The notes below the pieces were generated by a model. That model was not told the DNA's origin. It worked only from the letters and a program-made list of their open reading frames with translations, and did no database searches. From Glacieibacterium sp965200405 (GTDB lineage: Bacteria > Pseudomonadota > Alphaproteobacteria > Sphingomonadales > Sphingomonadaceae), in contig NZ_OZ241356.1 of the NCBI RefSeq assembly GCF_965200405.1, forward strand, positions 3,162,001 through 3,226,000: 64,000 nt of DNA. The letters run 5' to 3'. This document shows, one piece after another, positions 16,765-25,390 of the stretch. Both the position numbers and the translations under genes were made by a program. Every line of letters starts with the position of its first letter. Position 1 is the first letter of the stretch.

Positions 16765-17571
16765 GTGTCGAACCTGAAGCTGAAGCCTGTAATCGCGCTG
16801 TCACTGGCGGTGCTGATCGCGGCGCCATCGATCATCGCCGCTGCTCCGATGTACGCGATCCCACTGTCCGGCGCTCAGCGCTCGGCCGAGAACCGGGCGC
16901 GCGACAAATTCCGCCATCCGGTCGAGACGCTGACCTTCTTCGGCATCAAGCCGACGATGACGGTGGTCGAGATCTCGCCGTCCGCAGGCTGGTACACCGA
17001 GATCCTCGCGCCGTACCTCAAGGACAAGGGCGTCTATTATGCCGCCGGCAACGATCCGGCCGCAGGCGAGCGTGCGGTCAAGGGCATCGCCACGTTCAAG
17101 ACCAAGCTCGACAGCAGTCCGGCCTATGCCAAGGTGCGCGTCACGGCGTTCGGCAAGGGCGCCTACGACATCGCGCCCGCCGGCTCAGCCGACGCCGTGC
17201 TGAGCTTTCGTAACGTCCACAACTGGTACATCGGCGGCTTTGCACCCGACGCTTTCAAATCCTTCGCCAAGGCGCTCAAGCCCGGCGGCACGCTTGGCAT
17301 CGTCGAGCACCACTTGCCTGAGGACAAGCCCGACGCGATGCAGAATTCAAGCGGCTATATGAAGAAGTCGACGATCGTAAAGCTGGCGCAGGACGCCGGT
17401 TTCAAGCTGGTCGCGGAGTCGAAGGTCAACGCCAACGCCAAGGACGGCCACGACTATCCCAAGGGCGTCTGGACGCTGCCGCCCAACTACGCCGAGGGTG
17501 ACACCAACAAGGCGAAGTACACCGCGATCGGCGAGTCGGACCGCATGACGCTGAAGTTCGTGAAGAGCTGA
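16765..17571 (+). CDS. Class I SAM methyltransferase-like protein with signal peptide
   Basis: This 268-residue protein begins at a GTG with an AGGGAGG ribosome site. A signal-like segment (KLKPVIALSLAVLIAAPSIIAAA, about residues 4-27) is followed by a methyltransferase fold of the predicted-methyltransferase group typified by COG4798: RHPVETLTFFGIKPTMTVVE, EISPSAGWYTEILAPYL in place of the usual glycine-rich SAM loop, AVLSFRNVHNWYIGG, and ALKPGGTLGIVEHHLPE. Export is odd because SAM is cytoplasmic, so it may not be a methyltransferase, or the segment may be an anchor. It is transcribed toward the phaR 3' end, with only three bases between stops. Confidence 0.82.
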   Translation: MSNLKLKPVIALSLAVLIAAPSIIAAAPMYAIPLSGAQRSAENRARDKFRHPVETLTFFGIKPTMTVVEISPSAGWYTEILAPYLKDKGVYYAAGNDPAAGERAVKGIATFKTKLDSSPAYAKVRVTAFGKGAYDIAPAGSADAVLSFRNVHNWYIGGFAPDAFKSFAKALKPGGTLGIVEHHLPEDKPDAMQNSSGYMKKSTIVKLAQDAGFKLVAESKVNANAKDGHDYPKGVWTLPPNYAEGDTNKAKYTAIGESDRMTLKFVKS

Positions 17572-17574
17572 GCC

Positions 17575-18168
17575 CTATTTACCGAGCTTTTCGAGCTGGG
17601 CCTGCAGCGCCGCCATCTGCTGCTTCAGTTCGTCGAGCTCGGTCGGCTCGGCCTTCTTCGCCGGTGCAGCAGCACCCGGAGCGCCGGCGCGGCCGGTCAG
17701 CATGCTGGTCGCTGCCTGGAACATCGCCATGTTCTGCTTGGTGATCGCCTCGAAAGGCTTAAGCGCCGTCGCCGCGAGGGCGCCGGTGCCGAAGCTGGTC
17801 ATCGCCTCGCGGAACTGCGTCTGGTTCTTGGAGAAGGCATCCATGGACGCTTCGAGGTAGTGCGGGACCATCGCCTGGGCGGTGCCGCCGTACATGGCGA
17901 TGAGCTGCCGCAGGAACGGGATCGGCAGCATCGTCTGGCCGCCGTTCTCCTCCTCGTCCATGACGATCTGGGTCAGCACCGAGCGCGTGATGTCCTCACC
18001 ACTCTTGGCGTCGAAGACCTGGAAGTCGCGGCCTTCGCGCGTCATCTTCGCCAGGTGATCGAGCGTGATGTAGCTCGAGCTGTCGGTGTTATACAGACGG
18101 CGGTTCGCGTATTTCTTGATGACCACCGGCGTCTGGCCGGGAGCGGGCTTGGCGGCGGATTCATCCAT
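17575..18168 (-). CDS. phaR: Polyhydroxyalkanoate synthesis repressor PhaR
   Basis: PhaR is a DNA- and PHB-binding repressor that controls phasin and polymer-synthesis genes. The 197-residue protein has the PHB/PHA accumulation regulator N-terminal domain: VVIKKYANRRLYNTDSSSYI then TLDHLAKMTREGRDFQVFDA and GEDITRSVLTQIVMDEE. The PHB_acc repeat-type region follows (LPIPFLRQLIAMYGG, MVPHYLEASMDAF). The C-terminal part is Ala/Pro-rich and ends in a probable coiled coil, ELDELKQQMAALQAQLEKLG. I placed the start at the ATG 18166-18168; the frame is open 22 codons further. It is divergent from the PhaC-like gene, as often seen around PHA genes. Confidence 0.95.
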   Translation of the reverse strand: MDESAAKPAPGQTPVVIKKYANRRLYNTDSSSYITLDHLAKMTREGRDFQVFDAKSGEDITRSVLTQIVMDEEENGGQTMLPIPFLRQLIAMYGGTAQAMVPHYLEASMDAFSKNQTQFREAMTSFGTGALAATALKPFEAITKQNMAMFQAATSMLTGRAGAPGAAAPAKKAEPTELDELKQQMAALQAQLEKLGK

Positions 18169-18244
18169 GATCTTGTCCGATAACAGTCTTGTTGCTGCAC
18201 TAGCACACGCCGATGCTGCGCCGCAACGCGGCAACGTGGTCGAA

Positions 18245-19270
18245 ATGCGCGGTCGCGGCCCGCATCCGCTGCCAGCGCTGATCGCTTTGCTTGCGGATGT
18301 CTGCGGTAGCGACCGTGAGCGTCTGCAGGCGGCGCTGGCGGGGGTGCGGGCTTATCAGGAGCATCCCTATCGCCGGGCGGTCGAGCCGATGCCGATCGTC
18401 GCTCGCGCCGGTCCGGCCAGCCTGCGCGACTATGGCGGAGCCGGTCCGGTCGTGGTGTTCGTGCCGTCGATCATCAATCCGCCGACGGTGCTCGATCTTG
18501 CTGTCGACAACTCGTTGCTGCGCTGGCTCGCAGGCTGCGGATTGCATCCGCTGATGGTCGATTGGGGTGACGCCGGCGAGGCGGACGAGGCGCTGAACCT
18601 GGCGGATCTCGTCAGCGAGCGGCTGGTCCCGTTGCTGCGCAGCATCGACGCGCCGTTTGCGCTGGCCGGCTATTGCCTTGGCGGCACGTTGGCGCTGGCC
18701 GGCGCGGCGCTTGTCCGCCCGACAAGGATCGCGCTGATCGCGACGCCGTGGCACTTTTCCGGCTATGACGCGACCCAACGCGCCGACATCACCGCACATT
18801 TCAAGGCGGTCGATCCGCTGATCGAGGCGTTGCATTGCCTGCCGATGGAGCTGCTCCAGCCCGGCTTCTGGGCGCTCGACCGCGAGACAGTGGTCGACAA
18901 GTTCGTCGCCTTTGGCCGCCGCGATCCCGACAGCCCGGCAGCGCGCGCCTTCGTCGAGCTCGAGGACTGGGCGAACACCGGGCCGCCGCTGCCGCCGCAA
19001 GTCGCGCGTGACCTGTTCCGTCACCTTTTTGCCGACGACCTGAGCGGCACCGGCGAGTGGCGCATCGGAGGCACCCCTGTTTGCCCCAAGGCGCTGCAGG
19101 TCCCAATTCTCGACATCGTCGCCACCCGCGACCGGATCGTTCCCGCCGGTTCGGCGCTGAACCTCGGCACCCGACTCGACCTGCCGCTGGGTCATGTCGG
19201 CATGATCGTCAGCAGCCGCGCCCCTGCCCTATTGTGGGAGCCGCTGGCACACTGGCTCCGGGGCGACTAG
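18245..19270 (+). CDS. PhaC-like alpha/beta hydrolase (polyhydroxyalkanoate synthase-related)
   Basis: This protein of about 341 residues has an alpha/beta-hydrolase fold and PhaC-type catalytic residues: cysteine nucleophile in AGYCLGGTLALAG, aspartate in IVATRDRIVPAG, and histidine in DLPLGHVGMIVS. It is shorter than class I PHA synthases (about 580 residues) and close in size to class III PhaC. It could be a synthase-like enzyme or an acyl hydrolase acting on PHA intermediates. The recognisable part begins at RGRGPHPLPALIALL. I therefore use the ATG at 18245, but an in-frame ATG at 18167 would overlap the divergent phaR start. It lies between phaR and phaA. Confidence 0.78.
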   Translation: MRGRGPHPLPALIALLADVCGSDRERLQAALAGVRAYQEHPYRRAVEPMPIVARAGPASLRDYGGAGPVVVFVPSIINPPTVLDLAVDNSLLRWLAGCGLHPLMVDWGDAGEADEALNLADLVSERLVPLLRSIDAPFALAGYCLGGTLALAGAALVRPTRIALIATPWHFSGYDATQRADITAHFKAVDPLIEALHCLPMELLQPGFWALDRETVVDKFVAFGRRDPDSPAARAFVELEDWANTGPPLPPQVARDLFRHLFADDLSGTGEWRIGGTPVCPKALQVPILDIVATRDRIVPAGSALNLGTRLDLPLGHVGMIVSSRAPALLWEPLAHWLRGD

Positions 19271-19301
19271 ATACACGCGGAACAACCAATCAGGAGCTAC
19301 C

Positions 19302-20477
<1,176 letters not shown>

Positions 20478-20493
20478 TCGCCCGAAGCCGAAC

Positions 20494-20523
20494 CCGTCGT
20501 CCCGGCCGGAGCCGGGACGACGG
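20494..20523. terminator. Perfect 13-bp hairpin between convergent genes
   Basis: CCGTCGTCCCGGC and its exact complement enclose a CGGA loop between the ends of phaA and the peroxiredoxin gene. It can act as a bidirectional terminator, though neither strand has a long U run. Its core, GTCGTCCCGGC, closely resembles the arms of the longer inverted repeats at 35820 and 36247, so it may be a short member of the same family. Confidence 0.65.
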
Positions 20524-20535
20524 ATCGTAGGTGCT

Positions 20536-21108
20536 TTAAGCGGCTTCGAGTTCGAGGTCGCTGGCGGACTTGGGGTTGGCGCAGACCCACTCGAGGATCT
20601 TCTCGGGGGTCGATTCGATGTACGGATCGGTGTCCGAGCCGACGTCGTTCTTGCCGGGCTCCTCGAACAGGGCGACGATCTTGCCCGAGTCGACGACCAT
20701 CGAATAGCGCCACGAGCGCTTGCCGAAACCGAGATGCTCCTTGTTGATCAGCATGCCCATCAGCTCGGTGAAGTGGCCGTTGCCGTCGGGGAGCATCTTG
20801 ACGTTCTTGAGGCCGAGGTCCTGGCCCCACTTGAACATTACGAACGCATCGTTGACGCTGACGCAATAGACCTCGTCGACACCGCCCTGGTCCTTGAGAT
20901 TGTCGTACTCGCGCTCATAGCCCGGGCACTGTTCGCTGGAGCAGGTCGGGGTGAAGGCGCCGGGCAGCGAGAACACGACGATGCGCTTGCCGGGAGCGAA
21001 CACTTCGGCGGAGGTCACGTCCTGCCAGCGGAAGGGGTTTGGCCCGTCGACGGTTTCGTCGCGGACGCGGGTCTTGAAGGTTACGGAGGGAACCTGACGG
21101 CCGATCAT
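20536..21108 (-). CDS. Peroxiredoxin (Prx5-type) with CX4C motif
   Basis: This 190-residue peroxidase reduces H2O2 and organic hydroperoxides. The peroxidatic cysteine is in SLPGAFTPTCSSEQCPGYER, the Prx5/PrxII signature. VDEVYCVSVNDAFVMFKWG has the usual later cysteine. Unusually, a second cysteine lies five residues after the first (CSSEQC), the spacing used for resolution in PrxQ/BCP enzymes. A C-terminal extension of about 25 residues (PYIESTPEKILEWVCANPKS) carries a further cysteine. The ATG at 21106-21108 follows AAAGGAAC. It is divergent from the methyltransferase gene at 21204 and has a paralogue at 61353 that lacks the CX4C. Confidence 0.92.
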   Translation of the reverse strand: MIGRQVPSVTFKTRVRDETVDGPNPFRWQDVTSAEVFAPGKRIVVFSLPGAFTPTCSSEQCPGYEREYDNLKDQGGVDEVYCVSVNDAFVMFKWGQDLGLKNVKMLPDGNGHFTELMGMLINKEHLGFGKRSWRYSMVVDSGKIVALFEEPGKNDVGSDTDPYIESTPEKILEWVCANPKSASDLELEAA

Positions 21109-21203
21109 GGTCGTTCCTTTTGTCGGTGATGTGGAAGATACATCCCCAGATAGTGCCTCCATGCCGCGAACGCCAGAATTCATGCTGCAGATGCGAGAAG
21201 TTT

Positions 21204-21887
21204 ATGGACCTGTCCGAAAGCCCTATCGCGGATTGGTACGCGACGCCGCCCGGTCGCGAGGCGGCCCGCCATCTCGCAGCTGCGGTAAGACCGATGCTGA
21301 CGGGTGCGCCGACTGCACGGCTGCTGGCGCTGGGCCAGACGGCGCCGGTGCTGACGCGGATGCACGGCCTGCGCCACGAGCGCGTCGCGATGATCGTCGA
21401 GGGCGCGACACGCTGGCCGCTGACCCAGCCCAACCGGGCGGCCGCCGCCGACCCTGAGCGCCTGCCGTTCAACGACGCACTGTTCGACGACGCCCTGCTG
21501 ATCCATGCGCTGGAGCTGGTCGAGCGGCCCCGCGTCGTGCTGCGCGAGCTGTGGCGGGTGCTGGCCCCGGCCGGGCGGCTGGTGCTGGTCGTGCCGAACC
21601 GGGCGGGCGTCTGGGCGCGCGTCGAATCGGTGCCGTTCGGGCGCGGCCATCCATATGGCAAGCGCGGCCTGACGCGGCTGCTCGGCGACGCGATGTTCGA
21701 GGTCGAGCATTGGGACATGGCGCTGAGCGCACCGCCGTCGCCTCGGCTGCGCTGGCTGGAGGGTCCGCTGGCGCGCTTCGCACCGACGCTGGGCGGGGTC
21801 CACGTCGTCAGCGCCAGCAAGATCGACGGCCTGCGCCCGGTCGGGCGAGTTGCCGCGGTCGAGAGGATCGTCCGGGCCGAGGCCTGA
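21204..21887 (+). CDS. Class I SAM-dependent methyltransferase family protein
   Basis: This 227-residue protein has the outline of a small-molecule methyltransferase domain: a degenerate first loop RLLALGQTAPVLTRM in place of GxGxG, acidic strand and loop region DPERLPFNDALFDDALLIHALE, then LRELWRVLAPAGRLVLVVPNR, a strong class I MTase post-loop signature. The N-terminus begins DLSESPIADWYATPPGREAA, a pattern seen in a methyltransferase group frequently next to hydroxyacylglutathione hydrolase genes. No such hydrolase is here. The degenerate SAM loop leaves activity uncertain. The ATG at 21204 follows GCGAGAAG. Its stop abuts the stop of convergent metW. Confidence 0.85.
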   Translation: MDLSESPIADWYATPPGREAARHLAAAVRPMLTGAPTARLLALGQTAPVLTRMHGLRHERVAMIVEGATRWPLTQPNRAAAADPERLPFNDALFDDALLIHALELVERPRVVLRELWRVLAPAGRLVLVVPNRAGVWARVESVPFGRGHPYGKRGLTRLLGDAMFEVEHWDMALSAPPSPRLRWLEGPLARFAPTLGGVHVVSASKIDGLRPVGRVAAVERIVRAEA

Positions 21888-22475
21888 TCAGCGCGCAAGG
21901 ACGAAGACCGCCTGCTCCGCCCGCAAGTTCGCCGCCAGATCGAGCCGCTTGCCGCCGCCGAGATAGATCGCCTGCTCGACGTGGAAGCCGAGGTCGCGGA
22001 CCAGCGCGCGGAAGTCGTCGACGGTGCACAGGTGGATGTTGGTCGTCTCGTACCATGCCACCGGCAGCGTCCGCGTCACCGGCATGCGCCCGCCGAACAG
22101 CATCGAGCCGCGGACCCGCCAGTGACCGAAGTTGGGGAAGCTGACCACCGCCCGCCGCCCGATCCGCAGCAGCTCGCCGAGCACCGCACCCGGCGCGCGC
22201 ATTGCCTGCAGCGTATTGGACAGGATCACCGTGTCGAAGGCATCGTCGGGATAATCGCCAAGATCGGTGTCGGCATCGCCCTGCATCACCGACAGGCCGA
22301 GCGCCACCGCCGCCGCGACATTGGTCGCCGACAGTTCGATGCCGCGCCCTCGCACCGACTTGTCGCGGCGCAAAGCGGCGAGCAGCGCGCCGTCGCCGCA
22401 GCCGACATCGAGGACGCTTGAGTTGGGCGCGACCAGCCCGGCGATGACCGCAAGGTCGGGGCGGAGCTCGGTCAT
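21888..22475 (-). CDS. metW: Methionine biosynthesis protein MetW
   Basis: This 195-residue methyltransferase-fold protein matches MetW, which is genetically coupled to MetX in many Proteobacteria and is thought to activate homoserine acylation. The N-terminus shows a good SAM loop, SSVLDVGCGDGALLAAL. Family features include LGDYPDDAFDTVILSNTLQA, RAVVSFPNFGHWRVRGSMLF and the GRMPVTRTLPVAWYETTNIH block typical of MetW. The ATG at 22473-22475 overlaps the stop of the GNAT gene by four bases. The operon order is metX, GNAT, metW. Confidence 0.95.
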   Translation of the reverse strand: MTELRPDLAVIAGLVAPNSSVLDVGCGDGALLAALRRDKSVRGRGIELSATNVAAAVALGLSVMQGDADTDLGDYPDDAFDTVILSNTLQAMRAPGAVLGELLRIGRRAVVSFPNFGHWRVRGSMLFGGRMPVTRTLPVAWYETTNIHLCTVDDFRALVRDLGFHVEQAIYLGGGKRLDLAANLRAEQAVFVLAR

Positions 22476-22903
22476 GCCGACGCCTTCAGCAAGGCGGTCG
22501 CCTGCGCCGACAGCCGTTCCATATAACGCTCCGGGCGAAGCAACGCGTGGAAGCCATTGGCGGCATACACTCCATGCGCGTCGCGGGTGACCAGCGCGAA
22601 GCGGCGGATGCCGGCGTAACCGGGGTGCTCGATGAACCAGTCGACCATGCGCCGCCCCAACCCCAGGCCGCGCACCGGCTCGTCGACCCAGACGTCGGCG
22701 AGCCAGGCGAATGTCGCGCGGTCGGTGATCATCCGCGCAAAGCCGACCTGCGCCTCGCCCCGATAGGCGCCGAGACAGTGCGAGCCGGCGATGGCGCGCT
22801 GGACGGTGTCGAGGGCGATGCCCGGCGACCAATAGCTCGACGCCAGCCAGCCATGGATGCGTGCCACGTCGAGGCGCGAGGCGTCGTCCGACAGCTCGAT
22901 CAT
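22472..22903 (-). CDS. GNAT family N-acetyltransferase inserted in the met operon
   Basis: This 143-residue acetyltransferase has the GNAT fold: ARIHGWLASSYWSPGI at the N-terminus, FARMITDRATFAWLADVWVD leading into the acetyl-CoA loop RGLGLGRRMVDWFIEHP, and a final GVYAANGFHALLRPERYMER motif. The substrate is unknown. It resembles small GNAT proteins with an amino-acid or small-molecule substrate. It overlaps metX by four bases upstream and metW by four bases downstream, so it is a fully coupled member of the metX-metW operon, where usually metX and metW are adjacent. This suggests either a methionine-related role or a neutral insertion. Confidence 0.9.
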   Translation of the reverse strand: MIELSDDASRLDVARIHGWLASSYWSPGIALDTVQRAIAGSHCLGAYRGEAQVGFARMITDRATFAWLADVWVDEPVRGLGLGRRMVDWFIEHPGYAGIRRFALVTRDAHGVYAANGFHALLRPERYMERLSAQATALLKASA

Positions 22904-24018
22904 TCGCCCGCCCTCAGGAAGCCGTCGACGACGCGGTTGAGCTCGGGCGATTCGAGCAGGAAGGCGTCATGGCCATGCGGCGATTCGAGCTCGACGAAGC
23001 TGACCTCGGCCCCGGCGGCGTTGAGCGCCTTGACGATGCGGCGCGACTCCGGCGTCGGGTACAGCCAGTCGCTGGTGAAGCTGACCAGCGCGAACCGCAC
23101 CGGCGTACCCTTGAAGGCATCCGCCAGCCTGCCGTCGTGCGGCGCGGCGAGGTCGAAATAGTCCATGGCGCGGGTGATATAGAGGTAGGAATTCGCATCG
23201 AAGCGATCGACGAAGCTCAGCCCCTGGTGGCGCAGATAGCTTTCGACCTGGAAGTCGGCATCGAAGCCGAAGCCCAGCGCCTCGCGGTCCTGCAGGCGGC
23301 GGCCGAACTTCTCGGTCAGCCCGGCCTCCGACAGATAGGTGATATGCGCCGCCATGCGCGCCACCGCCAGCCCGGCGCTGGGGGTCGGGCCGCCATAGTA
23401 ATTGCCCTGCGCCCAGTTCGGATCGGCCATGATCGCCTGTCGCCCGACTTCGTGGAAGGCGATGTTCTGCGCCGAATGCCGCGCCGCGCTGGCGATGATG
23501 ACTGCCGAGCGGACCCGCTCCGGATGCGCCGCCGCCAGCTGGAGCGCCTGCATGCCGCCCATCGAGCCGCCGACCACCGCCGCCAGCACGCCGACGCCGA
23601 GATGGTCGAGCAGCGCCAGTTGCACCGCGACCATGTCGGCGACGGTGATCACCGGGAAGGCCATTGCGAACGGCTTGCCCGTCGCCGGATCGACGCTGCC
23701 CGGGCCGCTCGAGCCCATGCAGCCGCCCAGCACATTGGCGCAGACGATGAAGTGCCGCGCCGGATCGACGGGCTTGCCGACGCCGACCATGCGACTCCAC
23801 CAGCCGGGCTTGCCGGTACGCGGATGGACGCTGGCGACGTGCTGGTCGCCGGTCAGCGCATGGCACACCAGCACCGCGTTCGAGGCGTCGGTGTTGAGGC
23901 TGCCATAGGTCTCGTACGCGATCTCGACACGGTCGAGCATCTGCCCGGAGGCGAGGGTCAGCGGCGCGGTGAGGGTGACGCGGCGATCGAGGCCGTGCCG
24001 GGTGTCGTGGACAGTCAT
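22900..24018 (-). CDS. metX: Homoserine O-acyltransferase MetX
   Basis: MetX acylates homoserine in the first committed step of methionine synthesis. The 372-residue protein has the alpha/beta-hydrolase layout of the family: YETYGSLNTDASNAVLVCHA, LTGDQHVASVHP, NVLGGCMGSSGPGSVDPATG, nucleophile Ser152 in VVGGSMGGMQALQLAA, and C-terminal catalytic histidine in ELESPHGHDAFLLE. Proteobacterial MetX enzymes may use acetyl-CoA or succinyl-CoA; I do not assign which. A leader of about 250 bases separates it from divergent hisC. I see no SAM-II or SAM-I riboswitch there, but the leader holds a GAAGGTTAC tandem repeat. Confidence 0.96.
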   Translation of the reverse strand: MTVHDTRHGLDRRVTLTAPLTLASGQMLDRVEIAYETYGSLNTDASNAVLVCHALTGDQHVASVHPRTGKPGWWSRMVGVGKPVDPARHFIVCANVLGGCMGSSGPGSVDPATGKPFAMAFPVITVADMVAVQLALLDHLGVGVLAAVVGGSMGGMQALQLAAAHPERVRSAVIIASAARHSAQNIAFHEVGRQAIMADPNWAQGNYYGGPTPSAGLAVARMAAHITYLSEAGLTEKFGRRLQDREALGFGFDADFQVESYLRHQGLSFVDRFDANSYLYITRAMDYFDLAAPHDGRLADAFKGTPVRFALVSFTSDWLYPTPESRRIVKALNAAGAEVSFVELESPHGHDAFLLESPELNRVVDGFLRAGE

Positions 24019-24074
24019 TGCGGTGAGTGGTTAGGCAGCGGCGGGGGTCGGCGCAAGACGGCGGTGGCGCGCCG

Positions 24075-24092
24075 GAAGGTTACGAAGGTTAC
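24075..24092. repeat. Tandem 9-bp repeat (GAAGGTTAC)x2, copy 1
   Basis: Two head-to-tail copies of GAAGGTTAC lie in the 259-base gap between divergent metX and hisC, 57 bases upstream of the metX start. With flanking bases the match to the second copy at 46042-46059 is 21 identical bases, followed by a looser match (A.TGAG). It may be a regulator-binding site or a small dispersed repeat. The rest of the gap contains nothing I can assign. Confidence 0.6.
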
Positions 24093-24277
24093 ACATATGA
24101 GGCAGTGTCCTTCTCCCGACGCGGGAAAACTGTGGATATGGTAATCGGGCATCGACGAACTGTGCCATATCGGTTCCGGTGTAGGACAGCGCTTTCCGCA
24201 GCGATGGCGTCGCGCACCCTGCCCCGGCGTCGCTCCCGTCTTGCCACCGCGCCCTGCGCCCGTCACAAGCCGCACCC

Positions 24278-25390
24278 ATGAACAGCACCACGCCCGCCCC
24301 CCAGATCAAGCCGTGGATCGAGGCGCTGGCGCCCTATGTGCCGGGCAAGGCCAAGCTCGACGGCCGCCCGATCGTCGCCAAGCTGTCGTCGAACGAGAAC
24401 CCCTTCGGCCCGAGCCCCTTGGCGGTCACCGCGATGCAGGCGGTGCTGGCCAACACCAACCGCTATCCCGACCCGGCCTCGACCGAGTTGCGCACAGCGA
24501 TCGGCGCGCTGCACGGCATCGACCCGGAGCGGATCATCTGCGGCACCGGCTCCGACGAGATCATCCACCTGGTCGCGGGTGCCTTTGCCGGCGTCGGCGA
24601 CGAGATCCTGTACCCGCGCTATGGCTTCGCCGTTTACGACATCGCGGCCCGGCGGGTCGGTGCGACGCCGGTGGTGGCGCCCGACCTCGACTATGGCACC
24701 GACGTCGATGCGCTGCTGGCGCTGGTGACGCCGCGCACCCGCGTCGTCTTCCTCGCCAATCCGAACAATCCGACGGGTACGCTGATCTCCGCCGCCGAGG
24801 TTCGCCGCCTGCACGCCGGGCTGCCGTCCGACTGCGTGTTCGCGCTCGACTGCGCCTATGCCGAGTTCGCCGAGGGCGAGTATGAGGACGGCCTGGCACT
24901 GTCCGACGCCCATGCCAACGTCGTGACGATGCGGACCTTCTCGAAGATCTATGGGCTGGCGGCGCAGCGCATCGGCTGGGGCTATGCGCAACCCGCGCTG
25001 GTCTCGGCGATGCACCGCATCCGCGCGCCGTTCAACGTGCCGACGACCGGACAGGCCGGCGCGGTCGCGGCGTTGGGCGATACCGACTGGGTCGAGAAGA
25101 CCCGCTCGCACACGCTGGAGTGGCGGCGCTGGCTGACCGAGCAGGTCACCGCGCTGGGCAACAAGGGGCTGCGCGCCATCCCGTCCGCCGCGAACTTCGT
25201 GCTCGTCGAGTTTCCCGCCGAAGGAACGCTGACCGCCGACAAGGCGAACGAGGCGCTGCTCGCCGACGGGATCATCGCGCGCTACCTCGCGGTCCAGTCG
25301 ATGCCGCGCTGCATCCGCATCTCGGTCGGGACCGAGGCCGAGACGCGCGCGGCGGCGGTCTCGCTGCGGCGCTTCGCGGGCATCGACTGA
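24278..25390 (+). CDS. hisC: Histidinol-phosphate aminotransferase HisC
   Basis: HisC transfers an amino group from glutamate to imidazole acetol phosphate in histidine synthesis, and in such bacteria it often also serves aromatic amino acid synthesis. The 370-residue PLP enzyme shows LSSNENPFGPSPLAV near the N-terminus, GTGSDEIIHLVAGAF, ANPNNPTGTLI, Asp191 in FALDCAYAEF for the pyridine nitrogen, the PLP lysine K223 in TMRTFSKIYGLAAQRIGWG, and a C-terminal RISVGTEAE arginine. It overlaps tyrC start by one base (TGATG), so the two form an operon. This pairing suggests a role as an aromatic aminotransferase. Confidence 0.94.
   Translation: MNSTTPAPQIKPWIEALAPYVPGKAKLDGRPIVAKLSSNENPFGPSPLAVTAMQAVLANTNRYPDPASTELRTAIGALHGIDPERIICGTGSDEIIHLVAGAFAGVGDEILYPRYGFAVYDIAARRVGATPVVAPDLDYGTDVDALLALVTPRTRVVFLANPNNPTGTLISAAEVRRLHAGLPSDCVFALDCAYAEFAEGEYEDGLALSDAHANVVTMRTFSKIYGLAAQRIGWGYAQPALVSAMHRIRAPFNVPTTGQAGAVAALGDTDWVEKTRSHTLEWRRWLTEQVTALGNKGLRAIPSAANFVLVEFPAEGTLTADKANEALLADGIIARYLAVQSMPRCIRISVGTEAETRAAAVSLRRFAGID

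Noticed and set aside
24019..24277. SAM-II or SAM-I riboswitch upstream of metX
   Set aside because: Alphaproteobacterial metX genes often have SAM-II. I looked for its pseudoknot motif on the minus strand and found no convincing match; a covariance search would be decisive.
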